Source: an uncultured candidate division WPS-2 bacterium | GTDB taxonomy: Bacteria > Vulcanimicrobiota > Vulcanimicrobiia > Vulcanimicrobiales > Vulcanimicrobiaceae | Assembly: GCA_937927945.1 (NCBI GenBank) | Contig: CALEYW010000042.1 | Span: 1 to 45,432, forward strand | Direction of reading: 5' to 3' | Length of the DNA stretch: 45,432 bases | In this document: positions 14,647-22,148 of the stretch, piece by piece | Position numbering within the stretch: the stretch's first letter is position 1 | Layout: every line of letters begins with the position of its first letter | Notes under the pieces: generated by a model | The model's input: only the letters and a program-made list of their open reading frames with translations | Databases searched by the model: none | Told to the model about the DNA's origin: nothing | Translations under genes and position numbers: made by a program

Positions 14647-17568
14647 ATGCCGCATTACGTGCGCTCCGCGATCGTTCGTTTCGCAGGCGCGGCGCTGGCC
14701 GTGCTCTTCATCGCGATATCGCTCGTCGGCCCCGCCTCGGCAGCGACGACGGGTACCATCTCGGGCACCGTCATCGACGCTGCCACGAAGAAGCCCGTAC
14801 CAGGGGCCGTTGTGACGGCAGCGGCGCCGAGCGGCCGCGGCAGCGCGACCGCCGATGCAAACGGTTTCTTCAACCTCTACGGCCTTGCGCCGGATACGTA
14901 CACGGTGTCGATCTCGACCAAGGGCTACCTGGACGTCGTGATCCCCGGCGTGACGGTCGTGCAGGACCAGAACGTCCGCATCGATCAGACGTTGGCGAAG
15001 GCGCTCAAGACGATCGGGGGCGTCACGAGCCGCGGCGCGAGCAACTTGGTGCAGCAGAACCAGACGGCCGACGTGTACACCATCTCGGCGCAGCAGCTCG
15101 GCGCCGCGGCTGGCGTCGGCGGACACCGTACCCTCTACGATGTCATCCAGACGACCGCCGGCGTCACCTCGACGGGCGTCGCCGGGCGCCCGCGTATCCG
15201 CGGCAGCGACGTCGGCGACGTCGCGTGGGAGTACGACGGCATCCCGATCAACGACCGGCTCACCGGCCTGTTCACGACGAACCTCTCCATCGTCGGCACG
15301 CAGAACCTGGAAGTCTACACGGGCGGATACAACGCCCAATACGGAAATGCGGCGGCCGGGATCATCAACTCCGTCGTCAAGCGCGGAACGAATCCGGGGT
15401 TCGCCTCCGTCACGTACACCACGCAGGGTCCGACGGTGGAGCACGACATCGTCGCGGAGTACGGCGGCGCGACCCGGAACAAGAAGTTCTCCTGGTACGC
15501 ATCCTACGACTTCGTCAATTCCGACCCGGTCTTCGCAAACGGCTACCAGCCGTTCATCGACGCGCAGGCGCTGCGCGCGAGTGACACCACGCCCTCGACG
15601 ATCTCCACGCGCGACGCCGTGGCGAATTTCCACTACCGGCCGACCGATCGCGACGACATCCAGTTGTTGGCCCAAACCGGCAATCAGAAACTTCCGTGGA
15701 ACAAGGGATTGACCGATGCGTCCGGGATTCTCGCGATTACGCAGTGTGCGGGCGTGGTCGTTTCCGGCGGCGCGATCACGAACCCCGGCACGAGCAGCAC
15801 CGGCCAGCCGTGCCAGGTTCCGATCGTGTCCAAAGTAGGGGGCGTTCCGACGGTCACCGGATACACGCCGACGGGGCTGCAGTACTATCACACGACGCAG
15901 CAGCAGGCCAACGTGTGGTACCACTGGTCCAACTTGGCGAAGATCCAGTGGAACCACATCTTCAGCGACAAGCTGTTCGCGCAGTTCAAGATCGCCGAGA
16001 ACTTCAACCAGTACATCTTCGATCAGCCGTTCAGCTTGGCGACCATCAACGGTGTCACGACGCCCGGCGTGCCGTACCTGAACGCGCCTATCGGCACCGC
16101 AAATCCCGTGACCGTTACCGGCAATGCGCCGAACGGCACTCCGGCCGGCGCCGGCTTCGGTTTTCAAGACGAGTGGAGTGACCGCCGCTCGCAGATGTAC
16201 ATCGCGAACCTGGATCTCACGTACACGGCGAACGCGCACGCGACCTATTATGCCGGTCTGGGATACGAACGCGACAACAGCGCACAGCACTATTACGACA
16301 ACTGCGGCTGTGACGATGCGAGCGGCGGCGTCGGCGGGTTCAACCTGAATGGAACGTTCCCGAACCTCTGGCTCGCCGTCGACTATCCGCTCACGCTTCC
16401 GAGCGCTTACATCGGCACGAAGCAGGTGTTCGGCAAGTTGACGCTCGAGCCGTCGCTTCGCTACGACGAAGAGACGTACGACATTCCGAACCGTCCCGAC
16501 GTCACCAATCCCACCACCGGCGTCGTGACGAAGAGCTACGCCTACGGGCCGTACAGCACCCACGCCTTCAGCCCTCGCTTCGGATTAAGCTGGGCGGCGA
16601 GTCCGTTCGACGCGATTCGCGGATCGTACGGCGTCACGACGTCGTTCGTTCCCGCAGCGTACGTCTTCAACAACTCGCCGAACGGTGTCGCGGCGGGAGA
16701 TTCGCGCACGATCTCGCCCTACTATGGGAACTCGCACACCTCGAATCAGCGTGATTACAACGTAGATTTGTCGTACTCGCATGCGCTTCGCAACGGGGTG
16801 GACTCGTTCCGCGTCTCGCCGTTCTACCGCCATGCGGTCGACAAGCTCGAGCTCACCAAGTCGTACACGATCAATCCCGCGACCGGCCTCCCAGTGCTCG
16901 CCGGCACGAACTTCTTCAGGACCGGAATCCAGAACAAGGCCACCGGTGCGGAGTTCGGCTGGAACCACGTCCTTCGCGGTGACGGACTCTCGTGGTACCT
17001 GGCTGGAACGTACGTCAACTATTGGGGGTCGGTGACGTCCAGTGCGCTTGCCGGCGGCACGCCGTACGGCTCGATCAACTCGAGCAGTTCGTACCTCGCG
17101 GCCTTCTTGACCACCGGGACGCTGTTCCGGAACCCGGCGCAGCCGCCGTGGAGCGTCTCATGGACCGGCGACTACAAGAGGGGCGCGTGGCACGTCGATC
17201 CATTCGTGATCTACCAGGTCGGCGCGCCCTTCAACGTCGTTCCCTCGAGCTACGCGGACCCGGTTACCGGTGCGACGATCGTGGACAATAACGTCCAATT
17301 CGCGCGTGCGAACTATTGGACCGCGATCGACTTCGGTTACGACGTGCTCAAGACGCCCAAGCAGACCGTGACGCTGGGCCTCAACATTCGCAACCTCTTC
17401 AACAACGCGTACGCCGATGTCGGGCCCGCGACGAACACTGGTTACAGCAAAGGAACGAACCCGGACTGGAACACCTACGGCCCCGGGGTGGTCCCGGCAA
17501 CGCGCTACTACTACGCGCCGGACGCCCAGCCGACCCAGTACCAGCTCTACCTGCGCACGAAGTTCTAG
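14647..17568 (+). CDS. TonB-dependent receptor-like outer-membrane protein 1
   Basis: 973 residues from ATG 14647 behind GGAGGA. The signal peptide (about 1-33, ending ASA) is followed by a carboxypeptidase-regulatory-like beta-sandwich (about 35-115, GTISGTVIDAATKKPVPGA), a plug domain (about 130-245, with RIRGSDVGDVAWEYDGIPI and YNAQYGNAAAGIINSVVKRG) and a long C-terminal beta-barrel ending in an aromatic residue (LRTKF). This is the SusC/OmpA-like layout for energised uptake of large ligands across the outer membrane. Compared with the other four receptors it is shorter, has no CGxGPC motif and few cysteines (a CGC cluster near 557), and forms its own branch. ExbB, ExbD and TonB are not in the window. 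Ligand unknown. Confidence 0.9.
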   Translation: MPHYVRSAIVRFAGAALAVLFIAISLVGPASAATTGTISGTVIDAATKKPVPGAVVTAAAPSGRGSATADANGFFNLYGLAPDTYTVSISTKGYLDVVIPGVTVVQDQNVRIDQTLAKALKTIGGVTSRGASNLVQQNQTADVYTISAQQLGAAAGVGGHRTLYDVIQTTAGVTSTGVAGRPRIRGSDVGDVAWEYDGIPINDRLTGLFTTNLSIVGTQNLEVYTGGYNAQYGNAAAGIINSVVKRGTNPGFASVTYTTQGPTVEHDIVAEYGGATRNKKFSWYASYDFVNSDPVFANGYQPFIDAQALRASDTTPSTISTRDAVANFHYRPTDRDDIQLLAQTGNQKLPWNKGLTDASGILAITQCAGVVVSGGAITNPGTSSTGQPCQVPIVSKVGGVPTVTGYTPTGLQYYHTTQQQANVWYHWSNLAKIQWNHIFSDKLFAQFKIAENFNQYIFDQPFSLATINGVTTPGVPYLNAPIGTANPVTVTGNAPNGTPAGAGFGFQDEWSDRRSQMYIANLDLTYTANAHATYYAGLGYERDNSAQHYYDNCGCDDASGGVGGFNLNGTFPNLWLAVDYPLTLPSAYIGTKQVFGKLTLEPSLRYDEETYDIPNRPDVTNPTTGVVTKSYAYGPYSTHAFSPRFGLSWAASPFDAIRGSYGVTTSFVPAAYVFNNSPNGVAAGDSRTISPYYGNSHTSNQRDYNVDLSYSHALRNGVDSFRVSPFYRHAVDKLELTKSYTINPATGLPVLAGTNFFRTGIQNKATGAEFGWNHVLRGDGLSWYLAGTYVNYWGSVTSSALAGGTPYGSINSSSSYLAAFLTTGTLFRNPAQPPWSVSWTGDYKRGAWHVDPFVIYQVGAPFNVVPSSYADPVTGATIVDNNVQFARANYWTAIDFGYDVLKTPKQTVTLGLNIRNLFNNAYADVGPATNTGYSKGTNPDWNTYGPGVVPATRYYYAPDAQPTQYQLYLRTKF

Positions 17569-17681
17569 TCGCACGGCCAGCGCGATGTCGCTCGGGACTG
17601 TCTCGAAGGCGCGCAGGCGAACTGGTAGGCGGTTTTCTCGATGGCGATCCGGAGAGAGCAACCAAGCGCAAGAAAGCGTCC

Positions 17682-17716
17682 TGCCTCACTGTGCGGGCCA
17701 CCGGACGCTCGTGGGT
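17682..17716 (+). promoter_or_regulatory. Hairpin in the receptor-1/PilZ intergenic region
   Basis: AGCGTCC and GGACGCT, seven perfect base pairs, enclose a 21-base loop inside the 232-base gap 17569-17800. No T-run follows, so it is not a clear terminator. I compared it by eye with known riboswitch cores and saw no match. The rest of the gap shows nothing recognisable. Confidence 0.25.
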
Positions 17717-17800
17717 TAAGCGAGCAGGGGTGTCCACCCGAAGCTCTTACTAAGCGGGCGGGGAGTTCGGGGTCTCTTGCGCCAACACCAAGGACACCGT

Positions 17801-18472
17801 ATGCTGCCTGAGCTCCTGGCCTGGTTCACCGGCAAGGAACAGAACCGGCGGAAATTCCCCCGCAAGCGCAAGCCGTACCGCGCCGCTTACAGCGTCGACG
17901 GCAAGTCGACGCGCCCGGCCATCGGGCTGGACATCAGCGGCGGTGGCCTGTGCATCCTGACCCAGGAGCAGGTGGGGCGCGAGGAGTTCGAGGTCCGCGC
18001 GCAGATCGACGAGCGCCCGGTCCGGGTCCGCGCGAAGACGGTCTGGCAGGACAACGTCCAGCATCAAGGCCGCAAGGTCTGGCGCTACGGGATGCGCTTC
18101 ACCGGCATCCCCGCCGACGACTGGGACGCGATCGTGCGCTACACGACCGACAAGCCGGTCGCCGAGTCGAACAAGGCGCAAGAAGAACTGACCGCGATCC
18201 GCATGACGCCCGACGATACGGCGCGCCTGCTGCCCAAGGAACTGCAGGTGCGGCTGCTGCAGATGCTGGTCGACCGTCGCCGGCTGGCCCCGCTCGACGT
18301 GAAGGTCACGCCGCTGGTCCAATACTTCTACTCCGGTATCGTGCGTCATAACGAGCGGCTCGTCCATCGTCTCGTCATCCAGTCGAAGGTCGTCGGACCG
18401 GAGCGCGACGAGCTCTTCGAAACGCGCTTCGTTTTCGACGAGAATGGTCAAAACGTCAATATCTTGAACTGA
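17801..18472 (+). CDS. PilZ-domain protein (probable cyclic-di-GMP receptor)
   Basis: 223 residues from ATG 17801 with AAGGA about seven bases upstream; a TTG 24 bases earlier is in frame but less likely. The PilZ signature is complete: RxxxR at R17-R21 (RRKFPR) and DxSxxG at D44-G49 (DISGGG), the residues that wrap around c-di-GMP. The PilZ fold occupies about 15-120; residues 130-223 are a charged, mostly helical or mixed extension that I do not recognise. The next gene, gmd, starts six bases after its stop, so it probably acts in the same process, possibly letting c-di-GMP tune GDP-sugar or exopolysaccharide production. That role is inferred from position only. Confidence 0.85.
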   Translation: MLPELLAWFTGKEQNRRKFPRKRKPYRAAYSVDGKSTRPAIGLDISGGGLCILTQEQVGREEFEVRAQIDERPVRVRAKTVWQDNVQHQGRKVWRYGMRFTGIPADDWDAIVRYTTDKPVAESNKAQEELTAIRMTPDDTARLLPKELQVRLLQMLVDRRRLAPLDVKVTPLVQYFYSGIVRHNERLVHRLVIQSKVVGPERDELFETRFVFDENGQNVNILN

Positions 18473-18478
18473 AGGCGC

Positions 18479-19456
18479 GTGGCTGAAAAAACCGCGCTGA
18501 TCACCGGCATCACGGGACAAGACGGATCGTATCTCGCCGAATTGCTGCTCGAACGAGGGTATCGCGTCGTCGGCATGACGCGGCGCACGTCGACCGACGT
18601 GCACGAACGCATCGGCCACCTCGGCGACCGCATCGAGATCGTTTCCGGCGATCTGCTCGATCAAAGTTCGATGACGTCGATCGTCGCGGAGATCCTCCCC
18701 GACGAGATCTACAACCTGGCCGCGCAGTCGTTCGTGCCGACCTCGTGGGCACAGCCCGTGCTGACCGGCGAATTCACTGCGCTCGGCGTGACACGCGTGC
18801 TCGAGGCGATCCGCTCCGTCGACAAGCGGATCCGGTTCTATCAGGCCTCGAGTTCCGAGATGTTCGGCAAAGTGCACGCCGTTCCGCAGAACGAGGACAC
18901 GCCGTTCTATCCGCGCTCTCCGTACGGCGTCGCGAAAGTCTACGGCCACTGGATCACGGTGAACTATCGCGAGTCGTACGACATGTTCGCGGCGAGCGGC
19001 ATCCTGTTCAACCACGAGTCCCCACGTCGAGGACGCGAGTTCGTCACCCGCAAGATCACGGACGGGGTCGCGCGGATCAAACTCGGTGTCGCGACCGAAT
19101 TGCGGTTGGGAAATCTCGATGCGCAGCGCGATTGGGGATTCGCGGGCGACTACGTGCGCGCGATGTGGCTGATGCTGCAGCAAGAGCACGCGGACGATTA
19201 CGTCGTCGCCACCGGACGGACGCACGCGGTGCGGGAGTTCGTGCGGCTGGCGTTCGCGGCCGCCGATCTTCCGTGGGAGCCGTACACCGTCGTCGACCCG
19301 CGGTTCTATCGCCCGGCCGAAGTCGATCTGCTCGTCGGCGATCCGTCGAAGGCGCGGCGCGTTCTCGGGTGGGAACCGGAAGTGTCGTTCGAAGAATTGG
19401 TGCAACGGATGGTCGCGGCCGACATGGACCGGCTCCGCCCGCTCGTCGCCACCTAA
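18479..19456 (+). CDS. gmd: GDP-mannose 4,6-dehydratase
   Basis: 325 residues, GTG start. It converts GDP-D-mannose to GDP-4-keto-6-deoxymannose, precursor of GDP-fucose, GDP-rhamnose and related sugars. Seen: NADP-binding GITGQDG (10-16), RRTSTD at 36-40 region, SSSEMFG (124-130), catalytic Y149xxxK153, and the diagnostic stretch ILFNHESPRRGREFVTRKIT (substrate and cofactor binding). RDWGFAGDYVRAMW and YRPAEVDLLVGDPSKARRVLGW are typical of the family. Slightly shorter than E. coli Gmd (about 370) because of shorter loops. It is followed directly by a second SDR that likely acts on its product. Confidence 0.94.
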   Translation: MAEKTALITGITGQDGSYLAELLLERGYRVVGMTRRTSTDVHERIGHLGDRIEIVSGDLLDQSSMTSIVAEILPDEIYNLAAQSFVPTSWAQPVLTGEFTALGVTRVLEAIRSVDKRIRFYQASSSEMFGKVHAVPQNEDTPFYPRSPYGVAKVYGHWITVNYRESYDMFAASGILFNHESPRRGREFVTRKITDGVARIKLGVATELRLGNLDAQRDWGFAGDYVRAMWLMLQQEHADDYVVATGRTHAVREFVRLAFAAADLPWEPYTVVDPRFYRPAEVDLLVGDPSKARRVLGWEPEVSFEELVQRMVAADMDRLRPLVAT

Positions 19457-19461
19457 ACCCC

Positions 19462-20403
19462 GTGCGCGTTCTGGTCACGGGCTCCGGCGGCTTCGTCGGA
19501 ACGCATCTGGGCGCGGCGCTGGCCGCTCGCGGTCATGAGGTGGTGCGCACCGATCACGTCGCACGTGAGGACGTCCTGGCCGTCGACGTCACCGATCCGC
19601 TCGCGGTGCGCGGCGCCGTCGAATTGGCGCAGCCCGACGCCGTCGCGCACTTGGCCGCGCAGGCGTTCGTCCCGGCGTCGCTCGAGGATCCGGCGCGCAC
19701 GCTCGCGATCAATGCGACCGGGACGCTGCACCTCCTGGACGCCGTGCGTCGTTTTGCCGCCGACGGCGGAGCGATGCCGCGCGTGCTCGTCGTCAGCAGC
19801 GCGGACGTGTACGGCGCGCAGCCGCCGGATGCGTATCCGCTGCGCGAGGGGGCGCCGCCGCTGCCGCGCAATCCGTACGCCGCGAGCAAGGTCGCGGCCG
19901 AGGCGCTGGCCCAGTCGTACGCGCGCTCCTACGGCGTCGACACGGTCGTGACGCGGGCGTTCAACCACATCGGCCCGGGCCAGGACGAGCGTTTCGCGGT
20001 CGCCGCCTTCGCGTCGCAGATTGCGCGGGTGGCCGCCGGCGGCGATCCGCTGGTGCTGGTCGGCAATCTCGATGCGAGCCGGGATTTCCTCGACGTGCGC
20101 GACGTGTGCGACGCATACGTGGCGCTGCTCGAGGGCGCCGGCGAAGCGGGCGAGATCTACAACGTGTGCAGCGGGACGGCGACCACGATGAAGGAAATCC
20201 TGCGGCAGCTCGTGATGCTGGCGCGGGTTCCGGTCGAGGTGCGCGAAGATCCGGCGCGAATGCGCCCGGCGGACGTGCCGGTCAGCGTCGGTGACGCGTC
20301 GAAGCTGCGGCGCGCGACAGGCTGGGCGCCTCGTATTCCGCTCCCGGCGGCGTTGCGCGCGGTGTACGACGGCGCCCTTCGACAAGCTCAGGGTGACAAA
20401 TAA
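19462..20403 (+). CDS. NAD-dependent epimerase/reductase, probably GDP-4-keto-6-deoxymannose reductase (RMD-like)
   Basis: 313 residues from GTG 19462, five bases after the gmd stop. Extended SDR: GSGGFVG (7-13), SSADVYG (112-118), Y139xxxK143 in NPYAASK, and TRAFNHIGPGQ, which is typical of GDP-6-deoxy-D-lyxo-4-hexulose reductases acting after Gmd. RDFLDVRDVCDAYVALL matches the same group. The probable product is GDP-D-rhamnose. The last residues, LRQAQGDK, are encoded by a dispersed repeat rather than by the ancestral gene, so the natural C-terminus was overwritten or extended. The exact product cannot be read from sequence; a fucose-type epimerase-reductase is less likely. Confidence 0.85.
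   Translation: MRVLVTGSGGFVGTHLGAALAARGHEVVRTDHVAREDVLAVDVTDPLAVRGAVELAQPDAVAHLAAQAFVPASLEDPARTLAINATGTLHLLDAVRRFAADGGAMPRVLVVSSADVYGAQPPDAYPLREGAPPLPRNPYAASKVAAEALAQSYARSYGVDTVVTRAFNHIGPGQDERFAVAAFASQIARVAAGGDPLVLVGNLDASRDFLDVRDVCDAYVALLEGAGEAGEIYNVCSGTATTMKEILRQLVMLARVPVEVREDPARMRPADVPVSVGDASKLRRATGWAPRIPLPAALRAVYDGALRQAQGDK
20375..20396 (-). repeat. Dispersed repeat copy inside the 3' end of the GDP-sugar reductase gene
   Basis: The plus strand reads CCCTTCGACAAGCTCAGGG plus TGA, the reverse complement of the copy near 14522 with one mismatch. It codes for the end of the preceding protein (LRQAQGD) and lies just before its stop codon at 20401-20403. Confidence 0.65.
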
Positions 20404-20413
20404 GGATGATGTG

Positions 20414-21025
20414 GTGAACGATTTTTCCGCGGGGTCGGAACAGGACGGCTTGCGCTCCTTCGTCTTCGGGCGGCGCGGGACGCTGCTGGCGATCCCGGCC
20501 GTCGTGCTGGCGGCGCTCGGAAAACCGAGCGCGTTTTCGATCGCGGCCGGGTTGCCGCTCGCCTTCGCGGGCGAGGTGATTCGGATGTGGGCGGTCGGCT
20601 ACAGCGGCGTGACGACCCGCGCCGACCGCGTCACGGCGCCGCAATTGGTGACGGCCGGCCCCTACGCGTATGTGCGCAATCCGCTCTACGTCGGTAACGT
20701 TCTCACCGCCGCCGGCTTCGCGATCGCGTTCACCGGCAAAAACTCGGCGGGCGTGCGCGCCGCGCTCGTCGCCGGTTCGCTGGCCGCGATCGTTGGCGTG
20801 TACGCGGTGATCGTCCCGCACGAAGAAGGCTACTTGCGCGCGACGTTCGGCGAAGAATTCGAGGACTACACCAGCAAAGTGCCGCCGGTTCTGCCGCTGG
20901 TGGAACCCGCCGAACCGCAACGGGGTTCGTACGATCCCGACGTGATCGCTCGAGCCGAGTCCCGAACGTTTCTCACCTTCGGCGCGATGCTCGCCGTGCT
21001 CGCGCTCAAGGCTTTGCGCGCGTGA
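20414..21025 (+). CDS. Isoprenylcysteine carboxyl methyltransferase-like membrane protein
   Basis: 203 residues. Start at GTG 20414 is favoured because AAGGA sits seven bases upstream; GTG 20411 is the alternative. Four or five hydrophobic segments (about 24-36, 41-61, 92-108, 115-134, 186-200). The conserved ICMT/phospholipid-methyltransferase core is seen as GPYAYVRNPLYVGN (82-95) and HEEGYLRATFGEEFEDY (136-152), which bind SAM and the membrane substrate. In bacteria these proteins methylate lipids or small hydrophobic acids; the substrate here is unknown. Its stop overlaps the CDF gene start (GTGA). Confidence 0.85.
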   Translation: MNDFSAGSEQDGLRSFVFGRRGTLLAIPAVVLAALGKPSAFSIAAGLPLAFAGEVIRMWAVGYSGVTTRADRVTAPQLVTAGPYAYVRNPLYVGNVLTAAGFAIAFTGKNSAGVRAALVAGSLAAIVGVYAVIVPHEEGYLRATFGEEFEDYTSKVPPVLPLVEPAEPQRGSYDPDVIARAESRTFLTFGAMLAVLALKALRA

Positions 21026-21966
21026 GCGGCCTCACCGGGGCCTCCACGCCCCGGCTGAAGATCGCGCTGGCCGCCACCGCCGGGATCGCCCTCCTCGAAC
21101 TGGTCGGCGGGATCAGCTCCGGATCGCTGGCGCTGCTCTCCGACGCGGCCCACGTCTCGATGGACGTCGTGGCGCTGGCGATCGCGCTGGCCGCCGCGGT
21201 GCAGGCGAAACGTCCGGCGACTCACCGGCAGACCTACGGCTTCGCCCGCTACGAGATTCTCGCCGCCCTCGCCAACGGCGGCTTGCTGACGGCGGTCACG
21301 GTGCTGATCGTGGTCGAGGCCGTGCGCCGGCTGTTCCATCCGGAAGTTCCGGCCGGCGGCCTGATGGCCATCGTTGCCGGGATCGGCCTGGTGGTGAACC
21401 TGTCGGTCGGGGCGATGCTGCTGCAGGGCACGCATGGCAACCTCAACATGCGCGCCGCGCTGCTGCACGTCGGGGGCGATGCGCTCGGCGCGATCGCCGT
21501 GGTCGTAGGCGGCGGACTGATCGTGCTGACCGGGGCAGGCTGGATCGACCCGGTGCTGTCGATTCTCGTGGCGGGGATCATCGTGGCCGGAATCGTCGGA
21601 ATCACCCGCGAGGCGACCGACGTGCTGCTCGAGAGCGCACCGGGCCACGCGGAAGTTCCGGCCGTGCGCGCGAGCATCGTGCGCGTCGAAGGGGTCGTCG
21701 ACGTGCACGATCTGCACGTCTGGACGATCGGTTCCGGCTCGCACGCCCTCTCGGCGCACGTCGTGCTCGACGATCGCAAGCTCAGTGAGGCGAGTGCGAT
21801 CCTGCGCACGATCGACGGCGCGCTGCGCGACGAGTTCGCGATCGCCCACGTGACGGTCCAGTTCGAGTGCGAAAGCTGCGAGGCCGACACGACGATCGTG
21901 TGCACGCAGACCGGCGTGCGCCGTATCGAACTCACGGGCGCTTCCGGTTCGCGAACGAGTACCTGA
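21022..21966 (+). CDS. Cation diffusion facilitator (CzcD/ZitB-like) metal exporter
   Basis: 314 residues, GTG start. Inner-membrane Zn/Cd/Co-proton antiporter family with six membrane helices (within about 12-205). The transport-site residues are visible in helix 2 as DAAHVSMD (H44, D48) and in helix 5 as HVGGD (H149, D153). The cytoplasmic C-terminal domain (about 210-300) has HDLHVWTIGSGSHALSAHV, typical of CzcD. The His-rich loop common between helices 4 and 5 is not present. Coupled to the upstream methyltransferase-like gene by a GTGA overlap, although no functional link is known. Metal specificity is uncertain. Confidence 0.93.
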   Translation: MSGLTGASTPRLKIALAATAGIALLELVGGISSGSLALLSDAAHVSMDVVALAIALAAAVQAKRPATHRQTYGFARYEILAALANGGLLTAVTVLIVVEAVRRLFHPEVPAGGLMAIVAGIGLVVNLSVGAMLLQGTHGNLNMRAALLHVGGDALGAIAVVVGGGLIVLTGAGWIDPVLSILVAGIIVAGIVGITREATDVLLESAPGHAEVPAVRASIVRVEGVVDVHDLHVWTIGSGSHALSAHVVLDDRKLSEASAILRTIDGALRDEFAIAHVTVQFECESCEADTTIVCTQTGVRRIELTGASGSRTST

Positions 21967-22108
21967 ACACACCGCGAGCAAAGAGCCGTTCGGCACGGAA
22001 CGTTAGGGCGAACGTACCGCGCATTTGGCCATGTTTCGTGTTCCTGGGAATTTCCGGGGAGAGGCGATAGAGCGGAGGGAAGGGCCTTCCTGCGCGACGG
22101 AAAGCGCA

Positions 22109-22124
22109 CGCTTTCGGTCGCCAC
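22109..22124 (+). promoter_or_regulatory. Leader hairpin upstream of TonB receptor 2
   Basis: GAAAGCG and CGCTTTC pair perfectly over a two-base loop about 25 bases before the start codon. A second small palindrome, GAAGGGCCTTC, lies just upstream near 22080. GC-rich hairpins in the leader also precede receptors 3, 4 and 5. Role unknown. Confidence 0.35.
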
Positions 22125-22148
22125 ACCCTCTCCGAAAGAACAGGTGTC

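Noticed and set aside
14605..16563. Long minus-strand open frame of about 650 codons
   Set aside because: It lies wholly antisense to TonB receptor 1, is rich in Arg, Val and Asp repeats without a domain, and arises from the GC-rich codon use of the real gene.
21967..22148. Possible cobalamin or other riboswitch before receptor 2, since receptors and kamDE use or import B12 in some bacteria
   Set aside because: No B12-box or other conserved riboswitch core could be seen in this leader, nor before kamD or the other receptors.
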